From Lathyrus oleraceus (lineage: Eukaryota; Streptophyta; Magnoliopsida; Fabales; Fabaceae): a stretch of DNA of 64,000 nucleotides. This document shows, in pieces, positions 46,181 to 58,200 of the stretch. The DNA lies in NCBI RefSeq assembly GCF_024323335.1, contig NC_066585.1:344477846-344541845 (forward strand). The letters are read 5' to 3'. The notes under the pieces were generated by a model. That model saw nothing but the letters and a program-made list of their open reading frames with translations, was not told the DNA's origin and made no database searches. Every line of letters begins with the position of its first letter. The first letter of the stretch is position 1. Position numbers and translations under genes: made by a program.

Positions 46181-46500
46181 CTTAATTTCTGTAGCGGTAA
46201 ATTCATAATCATCAAGCTATAGATAAGCTAGAGATCAAATAACAAGAGTCACCACCGCGCTTTTATTGTTTCCAAGGGAAAAGGGAAAAAGTATGAACAA
46301 AACCCAACAGTAAGAAGTTTTCAAATCAAAACTAATAAAAAGTCAGAGATTACAGGTAAGGGGGTTGGTTACACAGAGTGTCCTAGGTACTCCTAGGGAG
46401 CCCTTTTTTGTATGCATATGTACTTGGTATAAACTGATGTTTACAAACAAATAGAATGGGCGGAGGAGAAAAGAATTCATTAATTACATTTTTGTGTTTG

Positions 46501-46530
46501 ACAAGACCTTCGGTCTTGTGCCTATGTACC
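46501..46530 (-). other. LTR hairpin plus CCTATGTACC motif, B 5' LTR
   Basis: A perfect eight-pair stem ACAAGACC (46501-46508) with GGTCTTGT (46512-46519) and a three-base loop, followed by CCTATGTACC. Confidence 0.55.
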
Positions 46531-48547
46531 AACATAAAAATGAGGGATCAAAACCTCGTAGTTCGTGATACAAATTTCAAAGTGGATGCATTGCTTTTAA
46601 CAAAATTTAAGTTTGAAAGGCACAAAGGCCTAAAAATTATTTGAATGAGTTAGTTCTTTTTGGCTTTTTGAAAGTTTAGGTCAAGTATAGTTAAGTTTAT
46701 TTACAAGTTTGATTTAAGAAGAGATGTTTGAAAATGCAATGACATAAGGCCAAAGTTTCTATCTTTTTGCAAAGTGGTCAAAGTTTAGAACAAAAGTAGT
46801 TCACACAAAGAAGATTTTGAAAAATGGAGGGAGAGATTTTGAAATTAAAGAAATGGGGAGAAGATGAAGAGACTATCCTATGTACAAAATTAAAAGTTTA
46901 GAGTTGAAAAGATCTGACCAAATAGGTAGAAATCCAATAGACAAGAATGTCAATAGAAACCCAGAATTCCCTTGGATTTTTAGAATCAAGCAACACACAA
47001 ATGCACAATTATATTATCTTGAAGAGCAAGGCATCAAATAAAGATGGCCACATCCAAGCTTATCCATTCCATTCCATGATCTTCACAATGATCATGTTGC
47101 AGAAGAACTTAGAGATGTTTTCAAAGATGTATCAGATGACTTTCAAATTGCAAGCACTTGTTTCTTCAATAAGTTGGCATTGGCCAAGTCCTTTAGCATA
47201 GGAAGGTTGCCTAGATTCTAAGTCCATTTGTCCAAGATCAAGCCAACAGTCCATTCAAAAGTTTTTTAGGGTGTTTGTTGTTATGATGTACATTAATGGT
47301 CAAAGACCACACAAACAAGCAGAGTATATTCAAACAAAATATATCACACAATATGGTCAAAATAGACAAAGTGAAAATTGCATTAACATAAACAATTAGA
47401 ATGATATGAACCATGGCAAATGAATAGAAATAAAAATTAAATGGCATTAAAGTAAAGGACTTGAAATTAAAAGTTAGTAGTTAATTGGTTAGAAGTTAGT
47501 ATTGCTTTGCTTTTGCTTTTCATTTTCAAGATATTCTTTGGAGAACACTCAACCCACTTATCACAAGCATTAATCCTTGAGCCAAAACATCTTCCAAAGG
47601 AAGGAAAGAAGGCCAAGTTTCCACACAATACCATGAAAGAGGGGAGACTTACAATCTCACTAACTAGAATGTTTATGCCTTTTATGTCACAAATTTAGCG
47701 CTATGTTAAGCAATCGTAATTGGACTTATGTAGAATTCACAACTATTTGAGGTCGGGCAATGAAATTTTGGTGCTAATGCATGTTAGAGACATAGTATAA
47801 TGGACTATGTTCATGAAACATACCACACACAAAAAGAATATGCAAAAGGTGTGACCTAATCTCATCCATACTCATGTCAAGTTTTCAATCAACTAGCCTT
47901 AGGATTATGAGATATCATAGGCCAAATGGAATGAATGAATGAAGAAAGGGAATAAGATGAATTGGGAGGGAAATGGATCAAAACACAAATTGGTCAAAGG
48001 AGGACTTTTACCAAATTAATATCATCCATTCATTTTGGGAGATGGAATGTACATTCCATCAATCCCCTAAATCGAATGATATTAATTTGACAAAGTCAAA
48101 TCAACCTTGACCAAGGCCCAACGACAAGAGTCAAACACAAACAAGTCACCACAATTGGTCAACAAAATTATTTGGAATTTATTCAAATTAAAATACTAAA
48201 ATAAATATGGTTTGTCCAATTCCTAAAATCTCATCAAAATACCAAAGAAATGGCCATGAGATTTATCATAGGTCAAACAAGGTAAAAGGACCTTTGAGAA
48301 AAAAATTCATAATTTTTGGACATTTAAAAATGTTTTTAAACAGTTAAAAACAAAATCAAAATCAATTAATTCATGAAAAATATGAATAATGATCCAAAAA
48401 ATAATTTTAATTCAGAATATGAAAGAGAAAAATATTTGAAAAGTTTTGGTGAAAGTCTCATATTTTTTGGATTAATATTGAATTTAATATGAATTATTGA
48501 AAATAATGCAATTAAAATGAAAATTAAAATATCAGAAAAAACGGGGT

Positions 48548-48589
48548 CCACTTGATCTCCCTCATTAATTGAGGTGGCTGATCAAGTGG
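48548..48589 (-). repeat. Inverted repeat in B 5' LTR
   Basis: CCACTTGATC (48548-48557) pairs with GATCAAGTGG (48580-48589); the same hairpin as at 10464-10505. Confidence 0.75.
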
Positions 48590-48827
48590 CTAGAAACGCG
48601 CTATCCACGATGGACTCAAGTCAGTGCGCTACTGTAGCGGTGTATTCGTCGCTATATGATCTATCGATTAAATCATAAGCTAAGAGATACATTGAAATTT
48701 CGAGTCGCCACCGCACTTTTATTTATCCAAAGGACTGGCTAAAAAGCGAACAAAAGCCTAAGAAGTTTTACACGTAGAAAACTAATAAAAAGATCAGAGA
48801 GTCTGGGTAAGGGGTAAATTACGCAAT

Positions 48828-48846
48828 GGGAAGGTGTTAGGCACCC
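48828..48846 (-). promoter_or_regulatory. Conserved LTR box in E
   Basis: The minus strand reads GGGTGCCTAACACCTTCCC, about 195 bases from the LTR 3' end. Confidence 0.55.
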
Positions 48847-48978
48847 ACCACGTCCTAGGTACTCCTAGGGAGCCCTTTTCACACTTGTTATGCTAAATTG
48901 TTATTTGTTATGACAAAAATATTGTGCAAACATGATTGGGATGATGAGAAAAGAATATACATTTTTTATTGGGTTATT

Positions 48979-49047
48979 GGGTTCGAACGGATGAACCCGT
49001 TGCCTACGTACCTTCCATCAAAGGTAAGGATCAGAACGCCGTAGTTC
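48979..49047 (-). other. LTR hairpin plus CCTACGTACC motif, E
   Basis: GGGTTC (48979-48984) pairs with GAACCC (48993-48998), followed by CCTACGTACC (49003-49012) and CGTAGTTC (49040-49047). Same layout as B with different stem bases. Confidence 0.55.
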
Positions 49048-49669
49048 GGCTAAAAGATTTCCAAAAGTGAGTCAGGTTCAATTTTAAACACAAACCCTAG
49101 GTCTTACGTTATCCACGGGAGAAAACTCAACCTTATACAAACAACAACGTCCACCATGTGAGAAAAGCTTCAACTTGCCAGGGAGGGGTTAACCCTATAA
49201 TAGGCAAGGAAGACTTACAATTCAATCACTAAAGACAGAAGGTGAGATTAACATCAACCACTAAGATAAATCAAACCTATAGCTCATGTATGAAAAGATT
49301 AATGGACAAAGCCAAAACAAGTGAATGAGTGAAGTTACTGATTATGATTGTGAAAATGAAGTCAAAGTATGATTAAGGTTAATTCAAATAAGTATTATGA
49401 AATGGAGTTTTGAAAAAAGTCAAGGACTTGAGTCCAGGTTTTTAGTTAGAAAACAATGAGAATGTTTGCACAACACTTATGTCAAGTTTAAAAGATAAAA
49501 TGTGAAAAGGTTTAGGACATAATGGATGATGAATGGATGAAGGATGGATAGTAAAACTTCTTAGAAGGTTCACTTCTTGAAATCATATAGCAGATGATTC
49601 AAGTGTGTCCTTTGGAATAGAAATTAATAATAACAAACAAACAAAGCAAGCAAAAGCGGATATCGGATG

Positions 49670-50290
49670 CCAATCACTGGTCTTATACCAATCTCCTAAA
49701 ACAAAATGGGATATCAGAAGCCACTCAATGGTCTTACACTAATCTCCACAGGCAAAGAAATAAAAGCGGATACCGGATACCAATAGATGGATTTACACCA
49801 GTCTCCTAAAACAGAAATGGATATCAGATGCCACTCAATGGTCTTACACTAATCTCCTCAAAAGAAAAACAGAGATGAAATATGGAAGTCAACTGCCAAT
49901 CTATCTGGACTTAGGTTAACTCCACAGTATGGTCCTAGGAAATCCAATGCCACATCACAGGGACTTACAATGGATCCTCACATACAAGAACAAGAGCAAC
50001 AATATAATCACAGGAATGCAAATGCCAACTTACAGGGACTTATAATTGCAACCTCTCACACAAACAGATAAACAAACTATGATCATAGGAAAGCAGATGC
50101 CAACTTACAGGGACTTATAACTGCAACCTCACATACAACATCAAACAGATCAAATTATGATCACAGGATAACAGATGCCAACTTACAGGGACTTATAACT
50201 GTATCCTCACATACACACAGATAAACAGAAGATATGAGTGACCAATGAGGTCTTACACTCTATCCTTCCATATCATAGGAGCAAATGCCA
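49670..50290. repeat. LTR-internal tandem repeats in E
   Basis: First block: units of about 60-65 bases with ATGCCACTCAATGGTCTTAC and ACTAATCTCC. Second block: units of about 75-80 bases with ATGCCAACTTACAGGGACTT. Both resemble the array in C. Confidence 0.75.
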
Positions 50291-52639
50291 AAGCAATGGA
50301 CTTATAATTGTCCTCAATGGGCAAACAACAATGATAAAAGTCACACAGACAAATGATATGATCATGCACTAATGGCAATTGATGATGATAGATGCATAAC
50401 ATACAAGCAAGCAAGTGCATATGAAGCAATCAAACAATCAATGAATATCAAACAGCACACTCTATAGCCAAAACAATGGGGGCTCACACAAGAGGGTTTG
50501 AATTTGAAAGTCCACTGTAATAGGTGAAGGTCGCTCTTAACCTTGCCATTGAGAGGCTAAGGTGAAGCAGATGAATAGGAGATGAGGGGTGTGCCTCATT
50601 GCTTCAATCTCAGATCAGAGAGAGCATCAAATAGAAAGTGGGGGAGTTCAGAAAGATGGAACTCTTTCCCCATTATTGACTCGATTAGATCTTGGGTATT
50701 TATCTCAATGCTTCAACCATGTAATGGGAGCAAAGAGAGGACACACTGAATAGTGGGGGATAGATTGCTTATCCCTACCTTCCACCAATTGCCTTACTTG
50801 AAGGACTTTTCCTGCTTGGGACAATTTTAAACACAAACAGGCATTGCCTCTTAAGGAGGACTTCAGACAGTTTGCCCGGTCAAATAACAGACCGGGTCTC
50901 CAGACTACATGAAGAAGAAAGGTTTATACCTCAAAGCAAATGCTAAATAGCAAAGCAAGCAAGTTCAATGAACTTAAGCAACTAAAGTACCTGAAAAAGT
51001 CAAACCAATTAGCAAACAGTTCAACAATCAAAATCAAAAGGAAATAACCCAATAGGCAACCACAGAGGGACCAATTGTGCAAGGCACAAAGACTCAAGCA
51101 TATGAGTCAACCTACAAAACAAGTGTTAGCACATGATAAACAATCCAACTAAAACACATTTGAATGATCCTCAAGGCATTGGTGCTTAACCTGAAACAGA
51201 TGAACTCAACATAAGCTTAGAAGACCACTAGGACTAGCCTAGGGTCAAAGATGAAAGAAAAAGTCAAGGCAGCAAGGAAAAGTCAACCCAAACCAAGTCT
51301 AAACATTCAAGAAACATTCTCAATTGGATTCATAATTATATCATGCATCATTGTCATTTCATATGCAAATGAATGCAAAGCATGGCAAGAGAAGCATACA
51401 AAAGTCAACAGCAAAGACTTCATTCAAAAGTCAACTCAAACAATCTCAAAAATTATGAAATAAATCACACTCAATCCTAACATCTAACATGGTAAGCATG
51501 TAAAATTTCATGGCATTTGGATGAGAGGAAGGCAGTCAAGAAAAATCATGAAGTCAAACCAAATTCAAGTAAGCATGGTGAAAGTCAACAAGCATGGGTC
51601 AACTTCAAAAAATCATATCAATTTGAAAACAGAAGAGAAATGAATGAGATTAACACCAATGCAAAGCTTGAGATGTCTAGTTATCACATATGGAATTTCA
51701 TGATCATACAATAAGATTTGAGAATTTCACAAAAGATTTGGCAACATGTATCACATAAAGTCAACAAATGAACAAGTATGGAAGAAAATTCTCAAATAAA
51801 TGGAAAACAGCATTATTAATTCCAATAAAATTCATACACAAACTAGACATGTGATAGATGATTCATGCAAAATTTGGGGTCAATTGGATAAGAGGAAGCA
51901 TGTGAACAAAAATTGGGAAAATGCATGATCATGGTATAGCACCAAATGTAACACATAACTTCAGAAAATCATAACTCTCAATCCACAAATGATAAATGCA
52001 CAAACTTTATATGGAAATGAAGGTCAATGTGTCTAGTTTCACCACAAAAAATTTCAGGCTCATTGGATATAACATGAGTATTTCACAATTGAAATGGCAC
52101 AATGTATCATTTTGGCATACATGTTGGGAAATCAATTATCATTTAAAATCCAGCCACTGAAAAATTAATTAAAATTCACAATAAAATAGAGGACACATTC
52201 ATGATCATGAGGAAAAAATTTCATAATTTTTGGATGAAAATTGAAAGAGAAATGGATTGTGGAACTTGAGTAAATAATTGGATGAATATGAGCAAAATAG
52301 CATGGCAATGGGGTCAAACCAAGGTCAACCGATGGCATAAGCGTAATTCCCGCGGTCACTAAGTAAAACGACCGTGCATTGGGGGAGAGAACGAAATGTT
52401 CTCATTGGCTCTCAGCCAATGGAACAGTACACGACCAATGGACTCAAAGTTTCTGGGGTTTCAAAAAAACCCTAGGGTTTTAGCAACCACATGGCATTGT
52501 GTTCATCATGCAATCGACTAAAAATAGAATCCAACAAAAGCACTCAAACAGCAGGACATTGGTACAGGAGCATCAATCAATACCAACCAAAACACGAAAT
52601 TCAAATTTCTGGAAATTAAAACATGTAAAGCTCATGAAC

Positions 52640-53260
52640 AGCAGGGTTCTATGGTTTTAGAAACAACAGCATACAACCATCATCATCATTCAAACAGCAA
52701 CCAAACAACAGCATACAATATATTTCACATGGATTTTCTGGACATGATGTTTGGTTCAAATAACAGCAGCATTCATCATCCTTCATCATTTAAATCATCA
52801 ATCATAAACAAATTTCCAGTAGACCTATTCATACAGCATGGCAACTAAACAAAGATGTTCATACTGCATCCTAGCAACAACCAAACAAACAACCAATCGA
52901 GCAAATGCTGGGCAGGTTATGTTCAAACAACAGCAAAGCATCATGTTCATCATGCAATCAAACAGTCATCATCAATTGAAACTCGAACAGCATGGGGGGC
53001 AAACATGGCATTGGTACAAGTTTGTTCATGCAACATCATCATCACACAGCATTAATTAACAACAGACCAAGCATAAGCAAAGGAAATTCCTGGGCAGAGC
53101 TAAATTTAAACAACAGCAACATACATCAATTCAACTCCATGGTTCATCAACATCAAACAAGTTTCGAGCAAAAACACACAATGGCATGGCATAATGAACA
53201 TCAAGCAACATCAACCAACAACCAAACAAACATTAACCATGTGAAAATCTGGACAGAATT
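52640..53260. repeat. Low-complexity CAACAGCA/CATCATCA tract in E LTR
   Basis: About 600 bases dominated by AACAGCA, CATCATC and AACAAC words, without a fixed period. The short open frames here (Gln/His/Asn-rich) are compositional. Confidence 0.65.
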
Positions 53261-53936
53261 AGGGTTTTAAGGTAACAGCATGATCATCATCTTCATGTAA
53301 GCAGGAAAATCAAAAACGCCCAGAACCCAAAATTAAGTGTACCAATAGCATCATCAAGCAATAGGCAACAAGAATATAGCATCAAAACTCATTAAATTAA
53401 AGCAAGCATGGCCAATCGAGCAGAAATGCATTTGGACACAAAATAAGAAATTCAGATTTCTCCATTATAAGAGCAACATTTCAAGCAAGGCATAGCATTT
53501 TAGAATCAGCATTCAGAGACCTTTCACAAGCATAGCATAGCAAGGCAAATGATGGAGGTTGATTACTTACTTGGTTTTGAAGCAAAATGGGAAACAGGGC
53601 TGTTTTTGATGATAGAAGCGCAAACAGTAGCAAGCAATGTTTGATAATGAAGGATGATGAAGCTTGTTCAGCTCAGGAATGCTTGGAATTGACTGAATCA
53701 CGATTTGCCATGTTTGGACCTTGGTGAAAACAGAACGAGGAGAGGAGCTTCCAGTTGGGATTTAAGGGCTCAAAATGCTTTACAATGTGATCCAAATGAT
53801 GAAGGATGCAAGGATTCCTTGTGGTCTTTGAGGGTTTTTCAAAATCGAGCAAGAATGCAAAGTTGCAAGAGAGGAGAGAATGAAGTTTTTCTGTTTGGTG
53901 GCTGTCAAAACTAGGGTTGGATTTTACAGAATGAAG

Positions 53937-53945
53937 CTTAAATAT
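53937..53945 (-). promoter_or_regulatory. Possible TATA box of E
   Basis: ATATTTAAG on the minus strand, at the place equivalent to TATAAAAG of C (both beside AAGCTT). A weak match. Confidence 0.3.
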
Positions 53946-55246
53946 GGTCTGCTTATCATTACTAAACCATGTGCTAAGTTGGTTTAGTGTTAATGAACTC
54001 AATTGCATTTTTTGCTAATTATGCATAAGTGGAGAAGGGAGGTACAAAGCTGGTCGATTTGGGCTGGGCACAGGCTGTCAAAGACCTTTGCAAATGTTGT
54101 TTTATGTTGCTGAAGGATTGCTGTCCTTGTTGTACTCTCTTATGCTCCCATTTGCAAAACTAACAAATTATGCACTTTTGCCAAAATTATGGTATGGTAA
54201 TGGTATGGACATGAATTTGGGATTGGAGCAAGTTTCAAACATGATATGAAAGCAATCTCAATTGGCAAAATAGTGAAAAAAGTCTTAATTCAAAAAGTCA
54301 AAGTTTGGTCAAACTTTGATTTTAAAAGGAAAAGGTCAAAAAATGCCATTTTGATTGGTAGGGTTTTGATGGATGAAATTTATATTTTTGGAAAGAGGAT
54401 GAAAAATGTGGTTTGTAGGAAAAAACCCCACCAAATTTGGCCTTATGGTTTGAGAGATATGGCTTGTTGAAGTTCAAAAATTGGTGAAAATGATTTGATC
54501 ATATCTTGACAACCACACATGGGATTTGAGAGTTCTTGGACTTTTTGAAAATAGGAGAACAAGATCTTCAACTTTCATGTTGGGTAAAAATTCATTTGAA
54601 GCTTGTATCATGATGTAAGTTTAAGATCAAGAAGTTTCCATTTTTGGCAGTTGAAATTACAGGTCCACTTTCTATTTTGGGAAATTTCTGATTCTACTTC
54701 AAATTCTTCCATGATGAGGTTTGTCATGATATATGAGGCTTATACAAGCATGAATGAGCTTCTTCAGATCAATTCTATCCATCAAATCACTGATTAAATC
54801 CTCAGTTGACCAAGTTTGACTTTTCTAGGGTTTTGGATGACTGATGCACTTCTGATGAATTCCAAACCCTAATTCCTTGAGAACTTGACTTCAAATGATG
54901 TCCCAAGATGTATGAACTTTTGATTATTGATCATGGTGCCCAAATTCTGCAAGAATGGCCACCATCCATTGCTTTGACTGACTGTTGATTGACTTTGACC
55001 TAATTGCTGATGATTGCTTCAACTGCAAGCAACAAGGTTAGACTGACAATATTTTTGTACTTTTGAATGATAAACATATGAAAAGCAAAGATATACAAAT
55101 GCAAAGTATGCTTGGTGATCAAGAAAATCAACCCACAAGGCAAACTACCCACTAGGAGAGGGCAAAGGCATGCAATGATCCTTGAGGTTATGATATGAAT
55201 GATATGGGCCATGAGGGATCTTAGGGCCCAAAATTGGGGTCTTACA

Positions 55247-55259
55247 GATGCCCCTATTT
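55247..55259 (-). other. Polypurine tract of element E
   Basis: The minus strand reads AATAGGGGCATC directly before the LTR terminus; one base differs from A and B in the AGGGGCAG core. Confidence 0.7.
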
Positions 55260-58200
55260 AAGGTCATTCTAGCCGGAGAAGTGAAGTTTAGAAGTCTTCA
55301 TCTCGACGCGGTAGAATGGACTTAAATAACAGTAATGAGACAAATTTTGGTCCCTAAGAGACCTCATGATGCAGATGTATGCGTGCAAAAGATACAAATT
55401 CTGTGGGGAATATGATTCACACAAAAGAAAAGACGATCCATCGGAGCAATACACTCACCAGGAACAGAGACTCTGACAAGACTCTATGGGGATAATAAAA
55501 GAAAAAGAAATGTGTGAACAAAGACACGACTCCAGACTGGGGAAGATAAAACTGACATAACGTGAACAAAACACGACTCTGATTAGGGGAAAACAGAAAA
55601 CAGATTGGAGAACTCACTGGGAAGTGAAGAACTCACACTGGGAAAGGATTTCCAAAGGAAAATAAATCCATTTGAAAGACACAAGCTGACTCCTGAGGAG
55701 AAGCAAAAGAAAACTCCACTGGGGAAGTAACAAAGAAATGAGATGTTACCGAGCATACGGGTAACAAACTCAGGAAAATCTGACTCCACAGGGGGGCCAA
55801 GGTCATAATAGGGAGCAGAAAGGAGGGAACACCAAGGATACCGGTTACTGGGTATATAATAGGTGACCGACCAAAGCGTGAATTGGATTTCACTTCCAAA
55901 GCACTCATCATCCTGAAGAAAGCTAGAAAAGCAAACTTGTTTATAGGATGGATATTCGATTCTGTAAAGAATGCGAATCTTACTCTGAGGGGAAAACAAT
56001 CAAAAGATTGACTCAAGAGTGAACGAGATATAATATCCATTACCGTCAGAACGTGGATAGAATACTCAGATGAGACATATTATTCATTACCGGCAGACCG
56101 TGAATAATATACTCGAAAGGAAAATTATCCTGAACCGGTTACTGGGTTATTTACAGGATAAAATCCGAAGACGTGAATTGGTTTTCACTTCCAAAACACT
56201 CATCATCCGAAAGGAGGGCTTGAAAAAGCAAACTGACTTAAAGGATGGGCATTCAAATCCACAACGGGAAAACGAATCTTACTCAACTGGGGACACAAAC
56301 CCAAAGAGTGCATGAGATATAATATCCATTACCGGCAGACCGTGGATAAGATACTCGCATGAGATGTATTATCTATCACCGTCAGAACGTAGATAATAAA
56401 CTCGCATGGTAAGAAACACCAGGGATACCGGTTACTGGGCATATAATAGGTGATCTACCGAAGCGTGAATTGGTTTTCACTTCCAAAACACTCATCATCC
56501 GAAACACAAACTGGTTAAAGGATGGATATTCGATTCTACAAAGAATACGAATCTTGCTCAGTTGGGGAAAATCAACAAAGGATTCCAACTAAAGAACGCA
56601 TGAGATATATTATTCATTACCGGCAGACCGTGAATAATACACTCGAAAGAAAAAGACACCAGAGATACCGGTTACTGGGTATATAATAGGTGACTAACCA
56701 AAAAGAGAGACAATCGATACCAAGCATACGGGTAAACGAAAGACAAATCAAAGGGATAAATTGCAAGCATCCGGCAATTATCCGACAACAAAGAAATATT
56801 CGACTCCGCAAAGGGAAATAACGAATCTTACTCGACTGGGGAAACACAAAAGGCTTCGACTGAAGAGTGCATGAGATATATTATTCATTACCGGCAGACC
56901 GTGAATAATAAACTCGCATGGAAGACTATCCACAACCGGTTACTGGGTTAATAAAGGATAAATCAACCGAACAGAAAGGCATCGGGATACCAAATTAGGT
57001 ATATAATGATAACCAATCAAAAGGAGCTACAGACATTACCAACAGAAGGGTAAATGAAAGGCGATCTGCTGAGGATAAATTGCAAGCATCCGGCAATTAT
57101 CGGCAGAAGACTAGCTGGGGATGCATTGGTAAACAATCAATGATCCGGGGAACAAATCACTAGCATACGGTGAAAAGACCCACTGGGGATAAAATTGCTA
57201 GCATACGGCAATTATCCACAAAAGACTTGCTACGGATATAAGTGCTGATCTGAGCAACTTACACAAGCAAAGGAAAATCATCATCAAATATTGAATGAAG
57301 ATAACCACAAAATTAGGGTTTACATCTACCGAATACGGGGTAGAAGATCAACAACTCCGCGTGGGGATAGAACAAATCACAAATCCGCACGGGAAACCAA
57401 AATAGGGTTTATAACAAACCGCAAACTGCTGAAGAGCGGGAAAATAGGATTTACAACTACCGGGTATGAGGTAGAAAACCAAAAACTCTGGCTGGAGAAT
57501 AAAAGGTGTATAACCACAAATTCTGTCAAGAAAGCCAAGAAAAGTAGGACTTACAACTACCGGGTATGAGGGTAGAGGCCCAAAAACATTCCACTGGGGA
57601 AAAACCCGCTGGGAAGCACAAGATATCTGACAAATAGCCAATTCGGGAATGATCCGAAGAGACAGACTGAGTAAAGACACGTCCTAATGAGGATATAACT
57701 CAAATAGGAAAATCCATCCCAATATATGTGTTGGGAGGAAACGGAAGAAACCGTCATCCACGGGGATATATCTCAGTGGGGAACTGCAGAAGGAAGGACA
57801 GACACATTTTCTGCTTATGGGGTTGACTCTATATGGAGAGATTTTAAACACCCGACATCTGCTTGGGGAGATCTGTAAAGAGATCTATATCACCATAGCA
57901 GGAGACACGACAAACAAAAGATATATGGCGAAAGATGCAACATGAATATCTGAATGTTTTATGAATATGCATGAATATGCGTGATTTATGTTTGATGAAT
58001 GCTGACAAAACAGACAATTCTAACACAACAGGTTCAGGAACCAAACGTCCGGTATCATACTTCCAGGGAGAAAACCAACTGGAGAGCCAATCTGCGGAGA
58101 TCTATATGCTGTAAAGCAAAGATCTGCAGGTACTGCTGAAGAAGCAGAGAATCAGAAATATCAGGGAACAACCCAAAACAGGGTACAGAAAGTCACAACG

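Larger units (their letters stand above)
8014..48632 (-). mobile_element. Element B: Ogre-type retrotransposon carrying insertions C and D and cut by E
   Basis: Order on the minus strand from high to low coordinates: 5' LTR (46190-48632, interrupted by E), primer site, 5' UTR, ORF1, gag, [D], gag end, pro, intron, RT-RNase H, archaeal-type RNase H, integrase, [C], integrase end, hairpins, 3' UTR, polypurine tract, 3' LTR. The two LTRs start with the same TGTAGCGGTAAATTCAT on the plus strand and align with small indels. Removing C (4.6 kb) and D (16.5 kb) leaves about 19.5 kb of B in the window. Every coding domain carries nonsense codons or deletions, so B is inactive. Confidence 0.92.
46190..48632 (-). 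mobile_element. 5' LTR of element B (interrupted by E)
   Basis: It begins TGTAGCGGTAAATTCAT at 46190 and aligns with 8014-10551 of the 3' LTR. It stops at GCGCTAC (48632), where the 3' LTR continues ACAGTTGG; E's TG follows at once. It lacks a 21-base piece holding the conserved box. The promoter region of this LTR lies beyond E, outside the window. Confidence 0.9.
48633..55246 (-). mobile_element. 3' LTR of element E (6,614 bases)
   Basis: TG at 48633 (TGTAGCGGTGTATTCGTC) to CA at 55246, then the polypurine tract. Non-coding; long for an LTR but within what Ogre elements show. I found no internal TG...CA insertion with a duplication. It holds the conserved box, tandem repeats (49670-50290), a CAACAGCA-rich tract (52640-53260) and a possible TATA box. 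Confidence 0.88.

Noticed and set aside
52640..53270. Gln/His/Asn-rich open frames in E's LTR
   Set aside because: They come from CAACAGCA and CATCATCA composition in several frames at once; no start context or conservation.
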